Origin: CBDCKN01 sp965219035
Lineage (GTDB): Bacteria > Gemmatimonadota > Gemmatimonadetes > Longimicrobiales > Gaopeijiaceae
NCBI GenBank assembly: GCA_965219035.1
Contig: CBDCMR010000004.1
Coordinates: 806,001 to 870,000 of the forward strand
Direction of reading: 5' to 3'
DNA: 64,000 nucleotides
Shown: in pieces, positions 37,713 through 46,683 of the stretch
Layout: every line of letters starts with the position of its first letter
Numbering within the stretch: position 1 is the first letter of the stretch
Position numbers and translations under genes: made by a program
Notes under the pieces: model-generated
Seen by the model: only the letters and a program-made list of their open reading frames with translations
Told to the model about the DNA's origin: nothing
The model's database searches: none

Positions 37713-39044
37713 ATGACCGATTCGCCCATCGAGCACCTGCGCAACGGCGACCTCATCGTTGGGGTCATCGGACTGGGCTACGTGGGCCTGCCCCTCTCTG
37801 TGGAGATCGCCCGCTCGGGACTCCGAGCGGTAGGGTTCGACATCGATCCGGTGGTTGTGGAGGGTGTGAACGCGGGCCGGAGCCACATCGAGGACGTCAC
37901 CGACGCGGAGCTGGCGGAGGCACTCGACACCGGCCGCCTCGACGCCACCACCGACATGGCGCGGCTCGCCGAGTGCGACGCAATCTCGATCTCCGTCCCC
38001 ACGCCGCTCTCCAAGACCCAGGACCCCGACGTCTCCCACGTGATCGCCGCGTCCGAGGCCGTGGCCGCGGCGCTGCGCCCCGGGCAGCTCGTGGTACTGG
38101 AGTCGACCACCTATCCAGGCACCACCAGGGAGGTCCTTCTGCCGACCCTGGAGCGCACGGGCCTGCATGTGGGGAAGGACTTCTTCCTGTGCTTCTCTCC
38201 CGAGCGCGTCGACCCCGGGAATGCCATGTGGAAGACGAAAAACACGCCCAAGGTGCTCGGGGGCATCACGCCCGCCTGCACGGAAGCCGGATTGGCCGTC
38301 TACGAGCGGTTCATCGACACGATGGTAGAGGTCTCGTCCAGCGAGGCGGCCGAGATGGTCAAGATCCTGGAGAACACCTTCCGGGCAGTGAACATCGCCA
38401 TGGTGAACGAGGTCGCCCTCATCGCCGACCGCCTGAAGGTGGACGTCTGGGAGGTCATCGAAGCGGCCGCCACCAAGCCCTTCGGCTTCATGAAGTTCAC
38501 CCCGGGACCGGGTCTAGGGGGGCACTGCATTCCGGTGGATCCCCACTACCTCGCCTGGAAGATGCGGACCTTGGACTACCGTACCCGCTTCATCGAGCTG
38601 GCTTCGGAGATAAACGCGGAGATGCCGCAGTTCGTCGTGGGGAAGGTACGGGCGGCTCTGAACGCCGGCAGGAAGGCCGTGAACGGGGCCCGCATCCTCG
38701 TTCTGGGGGTGGCGTACAAGAGGGACGTCAATGACGTCCGGGAGTCACCGGCCCTGGACATCATCCGGCTCCTTGCGACCGACGGGGCACAGGTGGAGTA
38801 TCACGACCCCTTGGTGCCGGAAGTGGCTGAGGACGGGACCTCCTTGTCCTCGGTAGCGTTGACGGACAAAGCCCTTTCCGAGGCCGACGCGGTCGTCATC
38901 GTCACGGACCACTCGGAGGTGGACTACGGGCGTGTGCTCGAGCTGGCCCGTGTCGTGGTGGACGCCCGCCACGTGACGGCGCCTCTCCTGCACGAGCATG
39001 GCACACGGGCGGGGGCTTGGATCGTGAAGGGTGGAGCTGGCTGA
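37713..39044 (+). CDS. nucleotide sugar 6-dehydrogenase (UDP-HexNAc type)
   Basis: A 443-residue UDP-sugar dehydrogenase that oxidises C6 to a uronate with NAD+. It has the Rossmann GLGYVGLPLSVEIARSG, FCFSPERVDPGN, ENTFRAVNIAMVNE and the catalytic cysteine C272 in GLGGHCIPVDPHYLAWK. FSPERVDPGN favours the UDP-GlcNAc/ManNAc dehydrogenase (WbpA/TviB) branch over UDP-glucose dehydrogenase. ATG 37713 is used; GTG 37698 is possible, and neither has a clear ribosome binding site. The upstream 136 bases form a divergent gap with the FkbM gene. Confidence 0.88.
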   Translation: MTDSPIEHLRNGDLIVGVIGLGYVGLPLSVEIARSGLRAVGFDIDPVVVEGVNAGRSHIEDVTDAELAEALDTGRLDATTDMARLAECDAISISVPTPLSKTQDPDVSHVIAASEAVAAALRPGQLVVLESTTYPGTTREVLLPTLERTGLHVGKDFFLCFSPERVDPGNAMWKTKNTPKVLGGITPACTEAGLAVYERFIDTMVEVSSSEAAEMVKILENTFRAVNIAMVNEVALIADRLKVDVWEVIEAAATKPFGFMKFTPGPGLGGHCIPVDPHYLAWKMRTLDYRTRFIELASEINAEMPQFVVGKVRAALNAGRKAVNGARILVLGVAYKRDVNDVRESPALDIIRLLATDGAQVEYHDPLVPEVAEDGTSLSSVALTDKALSEADAVVIVTDHSEVDYGRVLELARVVVDARHVTAPLLHEHGTRAGAWIVKGGAG

Positions 39045-39069
39045 GGGCCGGGGCACGCTGGCCCGTCCC

Positions 39070-40266
39070 ATGACCCCCATCCTCGTCCACCGCGTCATCG
39101 CCCGCCTGAACACGGGTGGGCCCGCCATGCACGTGGTACACCTGGCCGAGGCACTGGACCCCGAGCGCTTCCGCACGCGCCTCATCGCCGGCCGCATTAC
39201 CGAGGACGAGGGCGACATGACGTACTACGCTCGGGAACGCGGCGTAGACATCGTCGAGATCGCCGGCATGTCGCGCCTGCTATCGCTGTGGAAAGACGTT
39301 CGGACTCTACTCACGCTCTTCCGCATCTTCCGCCGGGAGCGGCCGAGCATCGTGCACACGCACACGGCCAAGGCCGGAACGGTGGGCAGGCTGGCCGCCC
39401 TGGCGGCGGGCGTGCCCGTCATCGTGCACACGTTCCACGGGCACGTGCTCGGCGGCCTCTACTTTTCACGGCTCAAGACGCGCTTCTTCCTGGAGATCGA
39501 GAGGCAGCTCGCCCGGGCTACGGACTGGCTCGTGGTGCTGACCCATCGGCAGGCCCGGGAGATGGCCGAGGATCTGGGCGTGGCGCCCGCCGAGCGCTTC
39601 GCCGTGATCCCCCTGGGGCTGGATCTTCAGCCCTTCGCAGATGTGGACCGGAGGGAGGCACGCCGACGGTTACGGGATCAACTGAGTATCGAGGATGACC
39701 ATCCGGTGATCGGCATCGTGGGGCGCATGGTGCCGGTCAAGAACCATGAGCTGCTCTTCGACGCGGTCGGGGTATTGGCGGAGTGTATGGACCCGGCGCC
39801 ACATGTCGTGGTGGTGGGGTCGGGGGAGCGGGAGGCGCTTCTGAAGCGGTACACCGCGGAGAAAGGCCTGGACTGGCTCGTCCACTGGCTCGGATGGCGA
39901 CAGGACCTGCCCGAGATCTATCCGGCGTTCGACGTGACGGCTCTCACGTCCCTCGACGAGGGCACGCCAGTCTCGCTGCTCGAGTCCCTGGCGAGCGGCA
40001 CGCCCGTGGTGTCGCGGGCGGTGGGCGGCGTGCCCGAGATTCTGGAGGGGGACAGGCTGGGGCGTCTGGTGTGGAGCGCGTCCGCCGACGAGTTTGCGGA
40101 CGTACTGGAAACCGCGCTTCGCGACCCTCCGTCCGCAGAGACGCGGGAGGCGGCCAGGAAGCGGGTGCTGGAGCGCTATTCAATCGAACGGCTGGCAGGA
40201 GACATGGAGAGGCTGTACACCGAAGCGCTTGGGCGGGTCGGAGCTGCGGTGGGGGAGGGCCGATGA
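39070..40266 (+). CDS. GT4-family glycosyltransferase
   Basis: A 398-residue retaining GT-B transferase. The N-terminal domain begins TPILVHRVIARLNTGGPAMH and holds VHTHTAKAGTVGRLAA; the C-terminal domain has VIGIVGRMVPVKNHELL and the donor-binding TSLDEGTPVSLLESLASGTP with the E-x7-E motif. It resembles UDP-sugar-using enzymes that extend polyprenyl-linked glycans. A GTG at 39031 overlapping the upstream gene could add 13 residues, but the fold starts at ATG 39070. Confidence 0.88.
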   Translation: MTPILVHRVIARLNTGGPAMHVVHLAEALDPERFRTRLIAGRITEDEGDMTYYARERGVDIVEIAGMSRLLSLWKDVRTLLTLFRIFRRERPSIVHTHTAKAGTVGRLAALAAGVPVIVHTFHGHVLGGLYFSRLKTRFFLEIERQLARATDWLVVLTHRQAREMAEDLGVAPAERFAVIPLGLDLQPFADVDRREARRRLRDQLSIEDDHPVIGIVGRMVPVKNHELLFDAVGVLAECMDPAPHVVVVGSGEREALLKRYTAEKGLDWLVHWLGWRQDLPEIYPAFDVTALTSLDEGTPVSLLESLASGTPVVSRAVGGVPEILEGDRLGRLVWSASADEFADVLETALRDPPSAETREAARKRVLERYSIERLAGDMERLYTEALGRVGAAVGEGR

Positions 40267-40404
40267 GAGTCCCGCTTCACAATCTGGAAGGTGAACGAGT
40301 GCAGTAGTCCATATATGCTCGGAAGAGCGGACGGAGGGGACTTCGGACCGTTGCTCGGCTTACTCCTCCGGAACCGGGATTGGGGTGTACTGCTAAAGGA
40401 CATC

Positions 40405-41538
40405 ATGGAGATTCCACTGCTTGATCTGACGGTTCACTACGAGTCGATAAGTGGAGAGTTGGACGAGGCCGTCCGGGCGATCGTGCTTTCGCAGCGATTC
40501 ATTCTGGGCGAGCCCGTAGAACGGCTCGAGACGAGCCTGGCCGAGATGCTCGGGGTCAGGTACACGGTCGGATGCGCGAGCGGCACGGATGCCCTTCTGC
40601 TGCCCCTACGGGCATTCTGGAGCCAATCCGAAGACAAGGTCGTCGTTCCGGCCTTCACCTTCTTCGCCACCGCTGGGGCCGTGTGGAACGCCGGCTACCG
40701 GCCGGTCTTCTGCGACGTGGATCCTGTCACGTTCAACGTGACCGCGGAGACGGTGGCGGCGGCGTGGACGGATCGGACTCGGGGCGTGATACCCGTGCAT
40801 CTCTTCGGCCAGATGGCCCCTATGGCGGAGCTCGGGGCGGTGGCCCGTGAGCGAGGCGGATTCGTCTTGGAGGACGCCGCGCACGCTATTGGGGCCTCCC
40901 ACTGTCTCAGTACGGGCGACGCCGGGTCCGCGGGAGGGGTCAAGGCCGGAGCCGCCGGCGACGCCGGAGCGTTCAGCTTCTTCCCGACCAAGAACCTCGG
41001 GGGCTTCGGAGATGGCGGCCTCATCTCGACGAACGACGCGGAGTTGGCCTACAAGCTCAAGAAGCTCCGGGTCCACGGCGGCCTCAAGATGTACCACCAC
41101 GAGATGGTGGGCACGAACAGCCGCCTGGACGCCCTCCAGGCCGCGGTGCTCTCGGCCAAGCTGCCCCACCTGGAGTCATGGTCCGACGCACGCCGGAGGA
41201 ACGCGGCGCTCTATGACGAGCTGCTCACGGACATCGCAGAGGTCTTCACCCCCGCCGTCGCACCTGGCAACGTCCACGTCTACAACCAGTACACGATCCG
41301 GGCCCGCCGACGCGACGAGCTCCGAGACTACCTGAACGACAAGGGCATCGGAAGCGCCGTCTACTACCCGCTCGCGCTACACCTGCAGGCGTGCTTCTCG
41401 GAGTTGGGCTACCGGGAGGGGGACCTGCCGGTCTCCGAGAAGCTGTGCGCGGAAGTGCTCAGCCTGCCCGTGTTCCCCGAACTCGGTGAGCAGCGGGTCG
41501 CGGCGGTGGCTGAGGCGATCAGGAGGTTCTACACTTGA
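40405..41538 (+). CDS. DegT/DnrJ/EryC1/StrS-family sugar aminotransferase
   Basis: A 377-residue PLP-dependent enzyme that transfers an amino group to a keto-sugar nucleotide. ATG 40405 follows AAAGGA (40395-40400). Landmarks are EIPLLDLTVHYESI, GVRYTVGCASGTDALLL, FTFFATAGAVWNAGYRPVFCDVD, VLEDAAHAIGA and the PLP lysine K196 in FFPTKNLGGFGDGG. With the dehydrogenase upstream this suggests synthesis of an aminated uronate as in the Wbp pathway. Its stop overlaps the next start (TTGA). Confidence 0.9.
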   Translation: MEIPLLDLTVHYESISGELDEAVRAIVLSQRFILGEPVERLETSLAEMLGVRYTVGCASGTDALLLPLRAFWSQSEDKVVVPAFTFFATAGAVWNAGYRPVFCDVDPVTFNVTAETVAAAWTDRTRGVIPVHLFGQMAPMAELGAVARERGGFVLEDAAHAIGASHCLSTGDAGSAGGVKAGAAGDAGAFSFFPTKNLGGFGDGGLISTNDAELAYKLKKLRVHGGLKMYHHEMVGTNSRLDALQAAVLSAKLPHLESWSDARRRNAALYDELLTDIAEVFTPAVAPGNVHVYNQYTIRARRRDELRDYLNDKGIGSAVYYPLALHLQACFSELGYREGDLPVSEKLCAEVLSLPVFPELGEQRVAAVAEAIRRFYT

Positions 41539-42377
41539 GGATCCTCGTTACGGGCGCTGGGGGACTTCTCGGCAGCGCCATCGTACGAGCGGCCCGGGGA
41601 AGGGGACACGACGTACGCTCCCTGGACCGGGCGACGCTCGACGTCACCGACTCCGAGTCGGTGGAGAGCCGGTTGCGGGACGAGGCGCCCGAGGCCGTGA
41701 TGCACTGTGCCGGTTACACCGCGGTGGACGACGCGGAGGAGGAGCCCGATCGAGCCATGGCGGTCAACCGTGACGGAACCCGCAACGTGGCGTTCGCCGC
41801 CGCCGCGATCGGAGCGAGTCTCGTCTATCCGAGCACGGACTACGTCTTCGACGGCTGGTCGGATCGGCCTTACCGGCCCGAGGACGAGACGCACCCCGTC
41901 AACGCGTACGGCCGGAGCAAGCTGGCCGGCGAGAAGGTGCTCGCGACGACCGATGCCCGCTGGGCCGTCGTGCGCACAAGTTGGCTGTACGGACCCGACG
42001 GAAAGGACTTCATCGACGTGATCCTCGGAGCTCGATACCGTTCCAGCCCCCTCAAGATCGTGAACGACCAGGTCGGCTGCCCGACGTGGACAGACAGCCT
42101 GGCCCCTGCGTTGGTGGAGCTGGCCGAGAGTGGCGCGATCGGAACGTACCACCTCTGCGACCGAGGCAAGGCCACCTGGCTGGACCTTGCGAGGGGGGCC
42201 GCCATATGCGCGAACCTCGACGTAGAGTTGAAGGCCACCACCACGGAGGCCTGGGGAGCGCCCGCGGACCGGCCCCGCTACTCTGTGCTCGACTCGTCCA
42301 AGGCCGAGGCCCTATTGGGTCGCCCCATGCCCATGTGGGGCGAGTCTCTCGGGGCCCATCTGGAGGCGATCCGATGA
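41535..42377 (+). CDS. rfbD: dTDP-4-dehydrorhamnose reductase-like SDR
   Basis: A 280-residue extended SDR that makes dTDP-L-rhamnose or a similar deoxysugar nucleotide. It has GAGGLLGSAIVRAA (residues 7 on), the SYK-type triad with Y125 and K129 in NAYGRSKLAGE, STDYVFDGWSDRPY, VRTSWLYGPDGKDF and VNDQVGCPTWT, all typical of RfbD. The start is TTG 41535, overlapping the aminotransferase stop. rfbA, rfbB and rfbC are not in the window. Confidence 0.88.
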   Translation: MRILVTGAGGLLGSAIVRAARGRGHDVRSLDRATLDVTDSESVESRLRDEAPEAVMHCAGYTAVDDAEEEPDRAMAVNRDGTRNVAFAAAAIGASLVYPSTDYVFDGWSDRPYRPEDETHPVNAYGRSKLAGEKVLATTDARWAVVRTSWLYGPDGKDFIDVILGARYRSSPLKIVNDQVGCPTWTDSLAPALVELAESGAIGTYHLCDRGKATWLDLARGAAICANLDVELKATTTEAWGAPADRPRYSVLDSSKAEALLGRPMPMWGESLGAHLEAIR

Positions 42378-42429
42378 CGGGTGTCTGACGTTCCCTGGGT
42401 GGACGTGTGCATATGGGCGGTTACCGCTC

Positions 42430-42815
42430 ATGCCGGGCGCACGGCGGCCTCCACAAGATGGCCTCGTCGAGAACGCAGTTGTCGCTGGACTCGTCCGCTC
42501 CGCAGCCCATGTGCTGGTTCAGGCGAATGCCGTCCCTGGGCGGTGGGCTACTGGCGGTCCTCGAACAAGCGAGAATTGGATTTCGTGGTTCCCGCTGAGA
42601 AATTCGGACGAGGTGGACGTGTGCCGGTCGAGGTGAAGGGAGATAACGGCGCCAGAATCGGGCATGCACGGCTGGCGATCCAAAGGGCATTCGGCCAAGG
42701 GATTGTGGCATCCCAGTCCGTCTTCGAGCCCTCTGAAGAGGTTCCGGTCATACCAATTCCGGTTCTTCTAGCTGGTCTCAGTGAGCTGTCGCGACGGTGT
42801 GTGTCGATCGCCTAA
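42430..42815 (+). pseudogene. remnant of a DUF4143-type AAA ATPase
   Basis: Two frames together spell the C-terminal part of an ATPase of the DUF4143 group: GLVENAVVAGLVRSAAHVL in the first (from 42430) and VGYWRSSNKRELDFVV followed by GRVPVEVKGDN in the next (to 42815). The pattern G..ENAV, YWR...ELDFVV, EVK is characteristic. The P-loop half is missing and the frame shifts in between. It has no likely function. Confidence 0.6.
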
Positions 42816-42904
42816 CGAACCGCAACCGCCAATCTCACCCGAATCCACCAGGCCCTCTGGGGCTCCAGCTCCATCTGCCCCTCCCACACCACACCGTCGG
42901 GGCC

Positions 42905-43608
42905 TCAGTGCGGGTAGTAGGCTTGATCGTTGACACAGGCGAAGTGAGGCCGGCGTCTGAGCAGGCGCACCATCTCGGCACCGGTCCGCTCGGGGTCGTG
43001 TCGCACCGAAAAACGGCCCTGAGTGGCAGGCAGCAGGCCCAGCCTCTCGAGCCGTCTCCGAAGAGCACCGATGGGACCGCCCCAGAGGAGGCCGCTGGAA
43101 GACGGCTGGCCTTTTCGCCCACAACCACGCGAACCAAAGTTCCAAGACGGTCATGCGGGTCGGAGTGCGCTCGGCCCCGTCCCGGGATCGGGAGAAGACG
43201 GTATCCCGGAAGGCAGGTATGTCCAGGAAGTCGTCGAGGAAGGAGGTCCACAGTCCTCTTTCCACCGGCACAGGGAGGTGGGATACGAGCGGGTGCTTGC
43301 CACTCCTCGCGATGCTGTCTCGGGAAAGAAGCTCATCCAGACCCCGAAAGCCGTTCGCCAGGCGGGTCTCGATCACCCGCGTCCACCAGGGGAGTGAATG
43401 GGCTGGCGGCAACAAGCGGCACTCTGGGCCGGCCATCCGCCAGGAAGAAATCACCCAAGGTCGTGGGGTGCAGGACCATCTGGTCGTCGCTCCACAGCAC
43501 GAAGTGACGGACCAGCCGGACGATGCGGTTGGCCCACGCCTGAATGGCGAAGGGATTGAAGCATGGGAGCGCTTCCTCCGGCATGAACTCGTCCAGGCAG
43601 ACCGGACC
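42905..43608 (-). pseudogene. remnant of a Stealth-type capsular polysaccharide phosphotransferase
   Basis: The minus strand shows scattered pieces of one protein in three frames: ALPCFNPFAIQAWANRI and RHFVLWSDDQMVLHP (conserved region 2, with the DD acids), DFFLADGRPRVPLVAAS, then SHLPVPVERGLWTSFLDD and, at the end, RRPHFACVNDQAYYPH before a TGA at 42907-42905. These match Stealth enzymes in order. At least two frameshifts and a missing N-terminus make it non-functional. The family transfers sugar-1-phosphate in capsule synthesis. Confidence 0.6.
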
Positions 43609-43860
43609 GACGGTGTGCTCGTAGTGGAGGGCGATCTCGTCTACGGACTCGATGCGGTCGATGCGCTCATCGGTACCGGTGAACTCGACCGGATCCTCCT
43701 TTCGAACCCCACGGGGGCAGGGGACGAGGTGTGGGTCCAGGGCGAAGAGGGGCGGATCACCGAGATCGCCAAAGAGCCCTCGGGGCGGGCCGACCTTCTC
43801 GGAGAGTTGGTGGGGCTGAGCCTGCTCTCACGGGAGACCATGGACGAGTCGACCACCTCC
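43609..43860 (+). pseudogene. internal fragment of a sugar/choline nucleotidyltransferase
   Basis: On the plus strand one open frame encodes DGVLVVEGDLVYGLDAVDAL, LSNPTGAGDEVWVQGEEGRI and GELVGLSLLSRETM. This is the middle of an NTP_transferase-fold enzyme of the phosphocholine-cytidylyltransferase type (EGDL acid, GSGDEV-like loop, GE-GI block). The N-terminal AxGxGxR nucleotide site and the C-terminus are missing. It abuts the Stealth remnant and the truncated sensor kinase without intergenic DNA. Confidence 0.6.
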
Positions 43861-43889
43861 CACTGGAAGGACGGGGCCCAGACGCCCGA

Positions 43890-45465
43890 CACGATGATCC
43901 TCTCGGCGAAGTGCTTCGCGTCTCCCTCGCCCAGGGTGTCCAGAAGGGCGTGGGCGAAGCCGGTCATGGTGCGGAGGGGTGTGCGCAGATCGTGGGAGAT
44001 CGAGTATGCGAAGGCTTCGAGCTCGTCGTTGGCCTGCTGCAGCTGTCCGGCGAGGGTTCGGAACTCCGTCTCGCTCTCCCTCAGCGTTTCGGCCGCACTC
44101 AACCGCTCCATGAGCCCCGCAATGGTGTGCGCCAGGCTGGTCGCCAGACGCATGACCCACCGATCCGGCTCCACGGCCTCAGTGTGGGCCAGCGTCAAGG
44201 TGCCGACCGCGTCGCCGCCGATCACCATGGGAAAAGCCATGTACGTCTGCACGCCGAGGTCGTGAAAGACGTCCGCCGCATGACGCTTCTTGGAACGGGC
44301 ATCCCGCTCCACCACCGGCTGACGCTTCTGGACGGCGATTCCGGAAAGGGTCTTGTGCACGGGGGTCACGAGTGGCTCCTCATCCTCCGGCAGCGTGAGC
44401 CCCTTGGCGGCGGTGAAGACCATGACGTCCCGCTCCGCGTCGTAGCGCTCGATCGCGACGATGGGGAAGCGGGTGACCCGGCTCACCTCCTCGAGAATGT
44501 CGTCTAAGGCCTCTCCGAGGCTCTCGGCCGCGAGAGAGAGCTCGGAGATACGATACAGGGTGGTGAGCTCCTCATTCTGTGCGATTCTGTGCGGCCAGCT
44601 CTTCCTGGGCCTGATGCCGCTCCGTCACGTCCGATATGATGCCGTCGATGCGGCCGAGGCTTCCGTCCTCCGTAAGGTGGGGCTTGAGGGTGGCCTCGAC
44701 CCAACAATCCTCTCCCGTGGACGTCCGTGTCTGGTAGTTGTGCGTGAAGGAGTCGCCCGGATCCACCTGGACCAGGATCGAATCCGCGTTCGTGAGTGCG
44801 GCAGGATAGAGGACCTCGTGCCACAGGTCCGGGTTCTCCAAGAGCTTTTCGGGCTTGACGCCGAGGACCTCTCGAGCGGCCGGCGACACCTGAATGAGGC
44901 GATCCCCGGGGACGTCCACCGAGAAGAAGACCTCGTCCAGGTTCTCGAAGAGGGTGCTCAGCTCGCTGGTCCTGGCGTGCAGCTCGGCCTGGGTCGCCTT
45001 CCGCTCCGCCTGCGTCTGGACCTCGCGCTCCGCCACGGCCAGGCGGATGTTGAGCAGGGCGACGTCCACGGGCTTGGCCACGTAGTCGTTGGCACCGGCC
45101 TCCAGTACCGACTCGAGGACGTCGGGCTCATTCTTTCCCGTCACCACGAGGATGACCGGTTGGTCTCCTCCCGGGCTGTTGCGTATGCGCCGGGTGAGCT
45201 CCAGCCCGTCGATGCCGGGGAGGACGAGGTCCAGCAGCAACAGATGAGCGAACTGTACCTGGAACGCATCCCACGCCACCTCCCCGTCCTCGCATGCCGT
45301 GACGACGTACCCGCGGGAGCGGAGGATCTCAGAGAACAACCACCGCTCACCGGGATTGTCCTCGACCAGCAGGACGTGAAGGAGGTCTCCGTTCGGCATC
45401 GACTCCAACGGCTTAGGTGAGAGTTCCGGTCGAGGAAGGTACCGTCTGGGTTCGGGCGTGGCCAC
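43890..45465 (-). pseudogene. hybrid response regulator-PAS-GAF-histidine kinase, broken
   Basis: Reading from 45465 downwards: a receiver domain (LLVEDNPGERWLFSEILRSR, phosphoacceptor D in LLLLDLVLPGIDGLELTRRI, K in YVAKPVDVALL), a coiled linker, a PAS domain (ENLDEVFFSVDVPGDRLIQV to DGIISDVTERH), then a GAF domain (PVVERDARSKKRHAADVF, TYMAFPMVIGGDAVGTL) and the HisKA segment AFAYSISHDLRTPLRTMTGF with its phosphorylatable His. Two lesions break it. A perfect 10-bp tandem duplication (44574-44593) shifts the frame between PAS and GAF. The gene also ends within HisKA near 43890, so the ATPase domain is absent. ATG 45399 (MPNGDLLHVLLVEDN) is an alternative start. Confidence 0.8.
44574..44593. 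repeat. perfect 10-bp tandem duplication in the sensor kinase
   Basis: ATTCTGTGCG occurs twice in tandem on the plus strand. Deleting one copy joins the two kinase frames exactly (AAQN followed by EELTTLYRIS). This is therefore the frameshifting mutation. Confidence 0.85.
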
Positions 45466-45484
45466 GAGAGCTTCCCGGCCACCC

Positions 45485-46131
45485 TCAATCGTCGCTGGCG
45501 CCTAGCGTCCCTCCGGCCCGCAGTCGGGCCACCCGGGCCAAAGCCACGTCGGGCTCGAAGAAAGCGGAGGCCGCGATTTCCGTGGCCTCCTGGTAGCCAC
45601 GGCGTGCTTCCTCCCAGTCGAACCGGTCTTCGGCTTCGACGCCCCGGAAGAATGCGGCCACGGCTTCCGCCGGCACTCCGGAGGGGGTGAAGGTGGTAGG
45701 AGCGGGATCGACGGCGTCGCTCACCAGTGGATCACTCCACACCGGTACACGGCCCAGGCCCCGAAGGGCGGAGAGCGTGGACCCGACGATGGTCCGGGCC
45801 ACACTCGTTGGATCGATCCCCTGTGGGGTCGTGGTCCTCCAACCAGCCACCACCGCGCTGGTCTCTACATCGACCAACCTCAGGTCCAGCGCGGCCGAAT
45901 CGCCGGTCGGGATCCAGCTTCCCGCGAGCTGGATATCCGGGGGGCGTCGGCCAGGGGCTGGGGCCGCGGCCGGTCCAGACGCTGCCACACGGACTCCGGC
46001 GCGACCACGACCGCCGAGGGCGGACCTCCTCCGGCGACGCAAGCGTTGGCCACGACTACGGGGAGCAAGACCATGGTGCGGAGGCCGGCGGAAGTCACGA
46101 GGCAGACCGATGATTGGTGCGGATTCAACAT
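45485..46131 (-). CDS. hypothetical exported protein (frameshift in a G/C run)
   Basis: The minus-strand product begins MLNPHQSSVCLVTSAGLRTM, continues with a hydrophobic stretch (VLLPVVVANACVAGGG, possibly a lipoprotein or Sec signal) and VWQRLDRPRPQPLADAP, then must change frame at the six-base G run 45939-45944 (plus strand) to continue PDIQLAGSWIPTGDSAALDL and ...EARRGYQEATEIAASAFFEP to 45485. The middle resembles the curli-assembly/FlgO-like and TPR-flanking modules of regulators such as the TPR protein at 46.7 kb, but I cannot name it. The stop is 20 bases upstream of the kinase start, so the two may be co-transcribed. Confidence 0.5.
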
Positions 46132-46544
46132 GTGGGCTCCTGCCGAAGGGTGGAGATGGCCTCGCCCCCTCTCGAAGACTAGGCCCGATGCGCCACTGAG
46201 ATCCAGTCGTACGACGCCACGCCTTCACGGCGAGCTCCCTCACCGGGGCCGCCTCGAGGCGGGTGCATGGTCAACGCCCTTGCGTTCCCGGGCCGGGTCC
46301 GGGAGAATATGGCGTCCCGACCGTCACCGGACACGCCATTCGCTCGGCGATCGAAGCGTGGGACGGCCCCGTTCCCGAGGACAGTCCGCGCGTCGGGGTC
46401 GCGGAGAGTTGACGAGGATGGGGAGCTGCGCGGGTCGGGCACCCCGCCGGCTCAGAAGTATTCACTCACTACCGTGGAATCATGCAGTGTAACAAAATGG
46501 GCCTTGCGGCGTTATGAAACGAAAGAAGGGGTGTGAAGATTCAG

Positions 46545-46572
46545 TTGACCTTGTCGGCGCCTCGTATATTTT
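46545..46572 (+). promoter_or_regulatory. probable promoter of the TPR protein gene
   Basis: TTGACC (46545-46550) and TATTTT (46567-46572) are separated by 16 bases. TATATT (46565-46570) overlaps the -10 box. The local DNA is distinctly AT-richer than the surroundings. A leader of about 105 bases would follow. Confidence 0.5.
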
Positions 46573-46617
46573 CTATGCCAGATCTGCAGCCATGAAGAGG
46601 CCATCAGTTAGCCGAAC

Positions 46618-46650
46618 CTCCTGCGGTGCCCCAGGGGGGGACCGCAGGAG
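46618..46650 (+). promoter_or_regulatory. strong leader hairpin upstream of the TPR gene
   Basis: CTCCTGCGGT (46618-46627) pairs perfectly with ACCGCAGGAG (46641-46650); the loop contains CCCC and seven G that can extend the stem. No T-run follows. It lies between promoter and start codon, 24 bases before the AGGAG ribosome binding site, and could stabilise the mRNA or regulate translation. Confidence 0.6.
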
Positions 46651-46683
46651 CCAACGTTTTCAGGGTTCCATCCAGGAGTGAGG

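Larger units (their letters stand above)
46132..46683. other. 552-bp gap with divergent regulatory region
   Basis: No convincing gene is present; several short frames lack recognisable motifs. The right part contains the promoter (46545-46572) and leader hairpin (46618-46650) of the TPR gene. The left part, which should hold the promoter of the minus-strand gene, shows no clear boxes. Confidence 0.55.

Noticed and set aside
43609..43800. Minus-strand reading (RIDRIESVDEIALHYEHTV) that seems to extend the Stealth remnant
   Set aside because: The plus strand here encodes specific nucleotidyltransferase blocks (EGDL, GAGDEVWV, GELVG). The minus reading looks protein-like because of mirrored GC-rich codons and does not match Stealth region 2.
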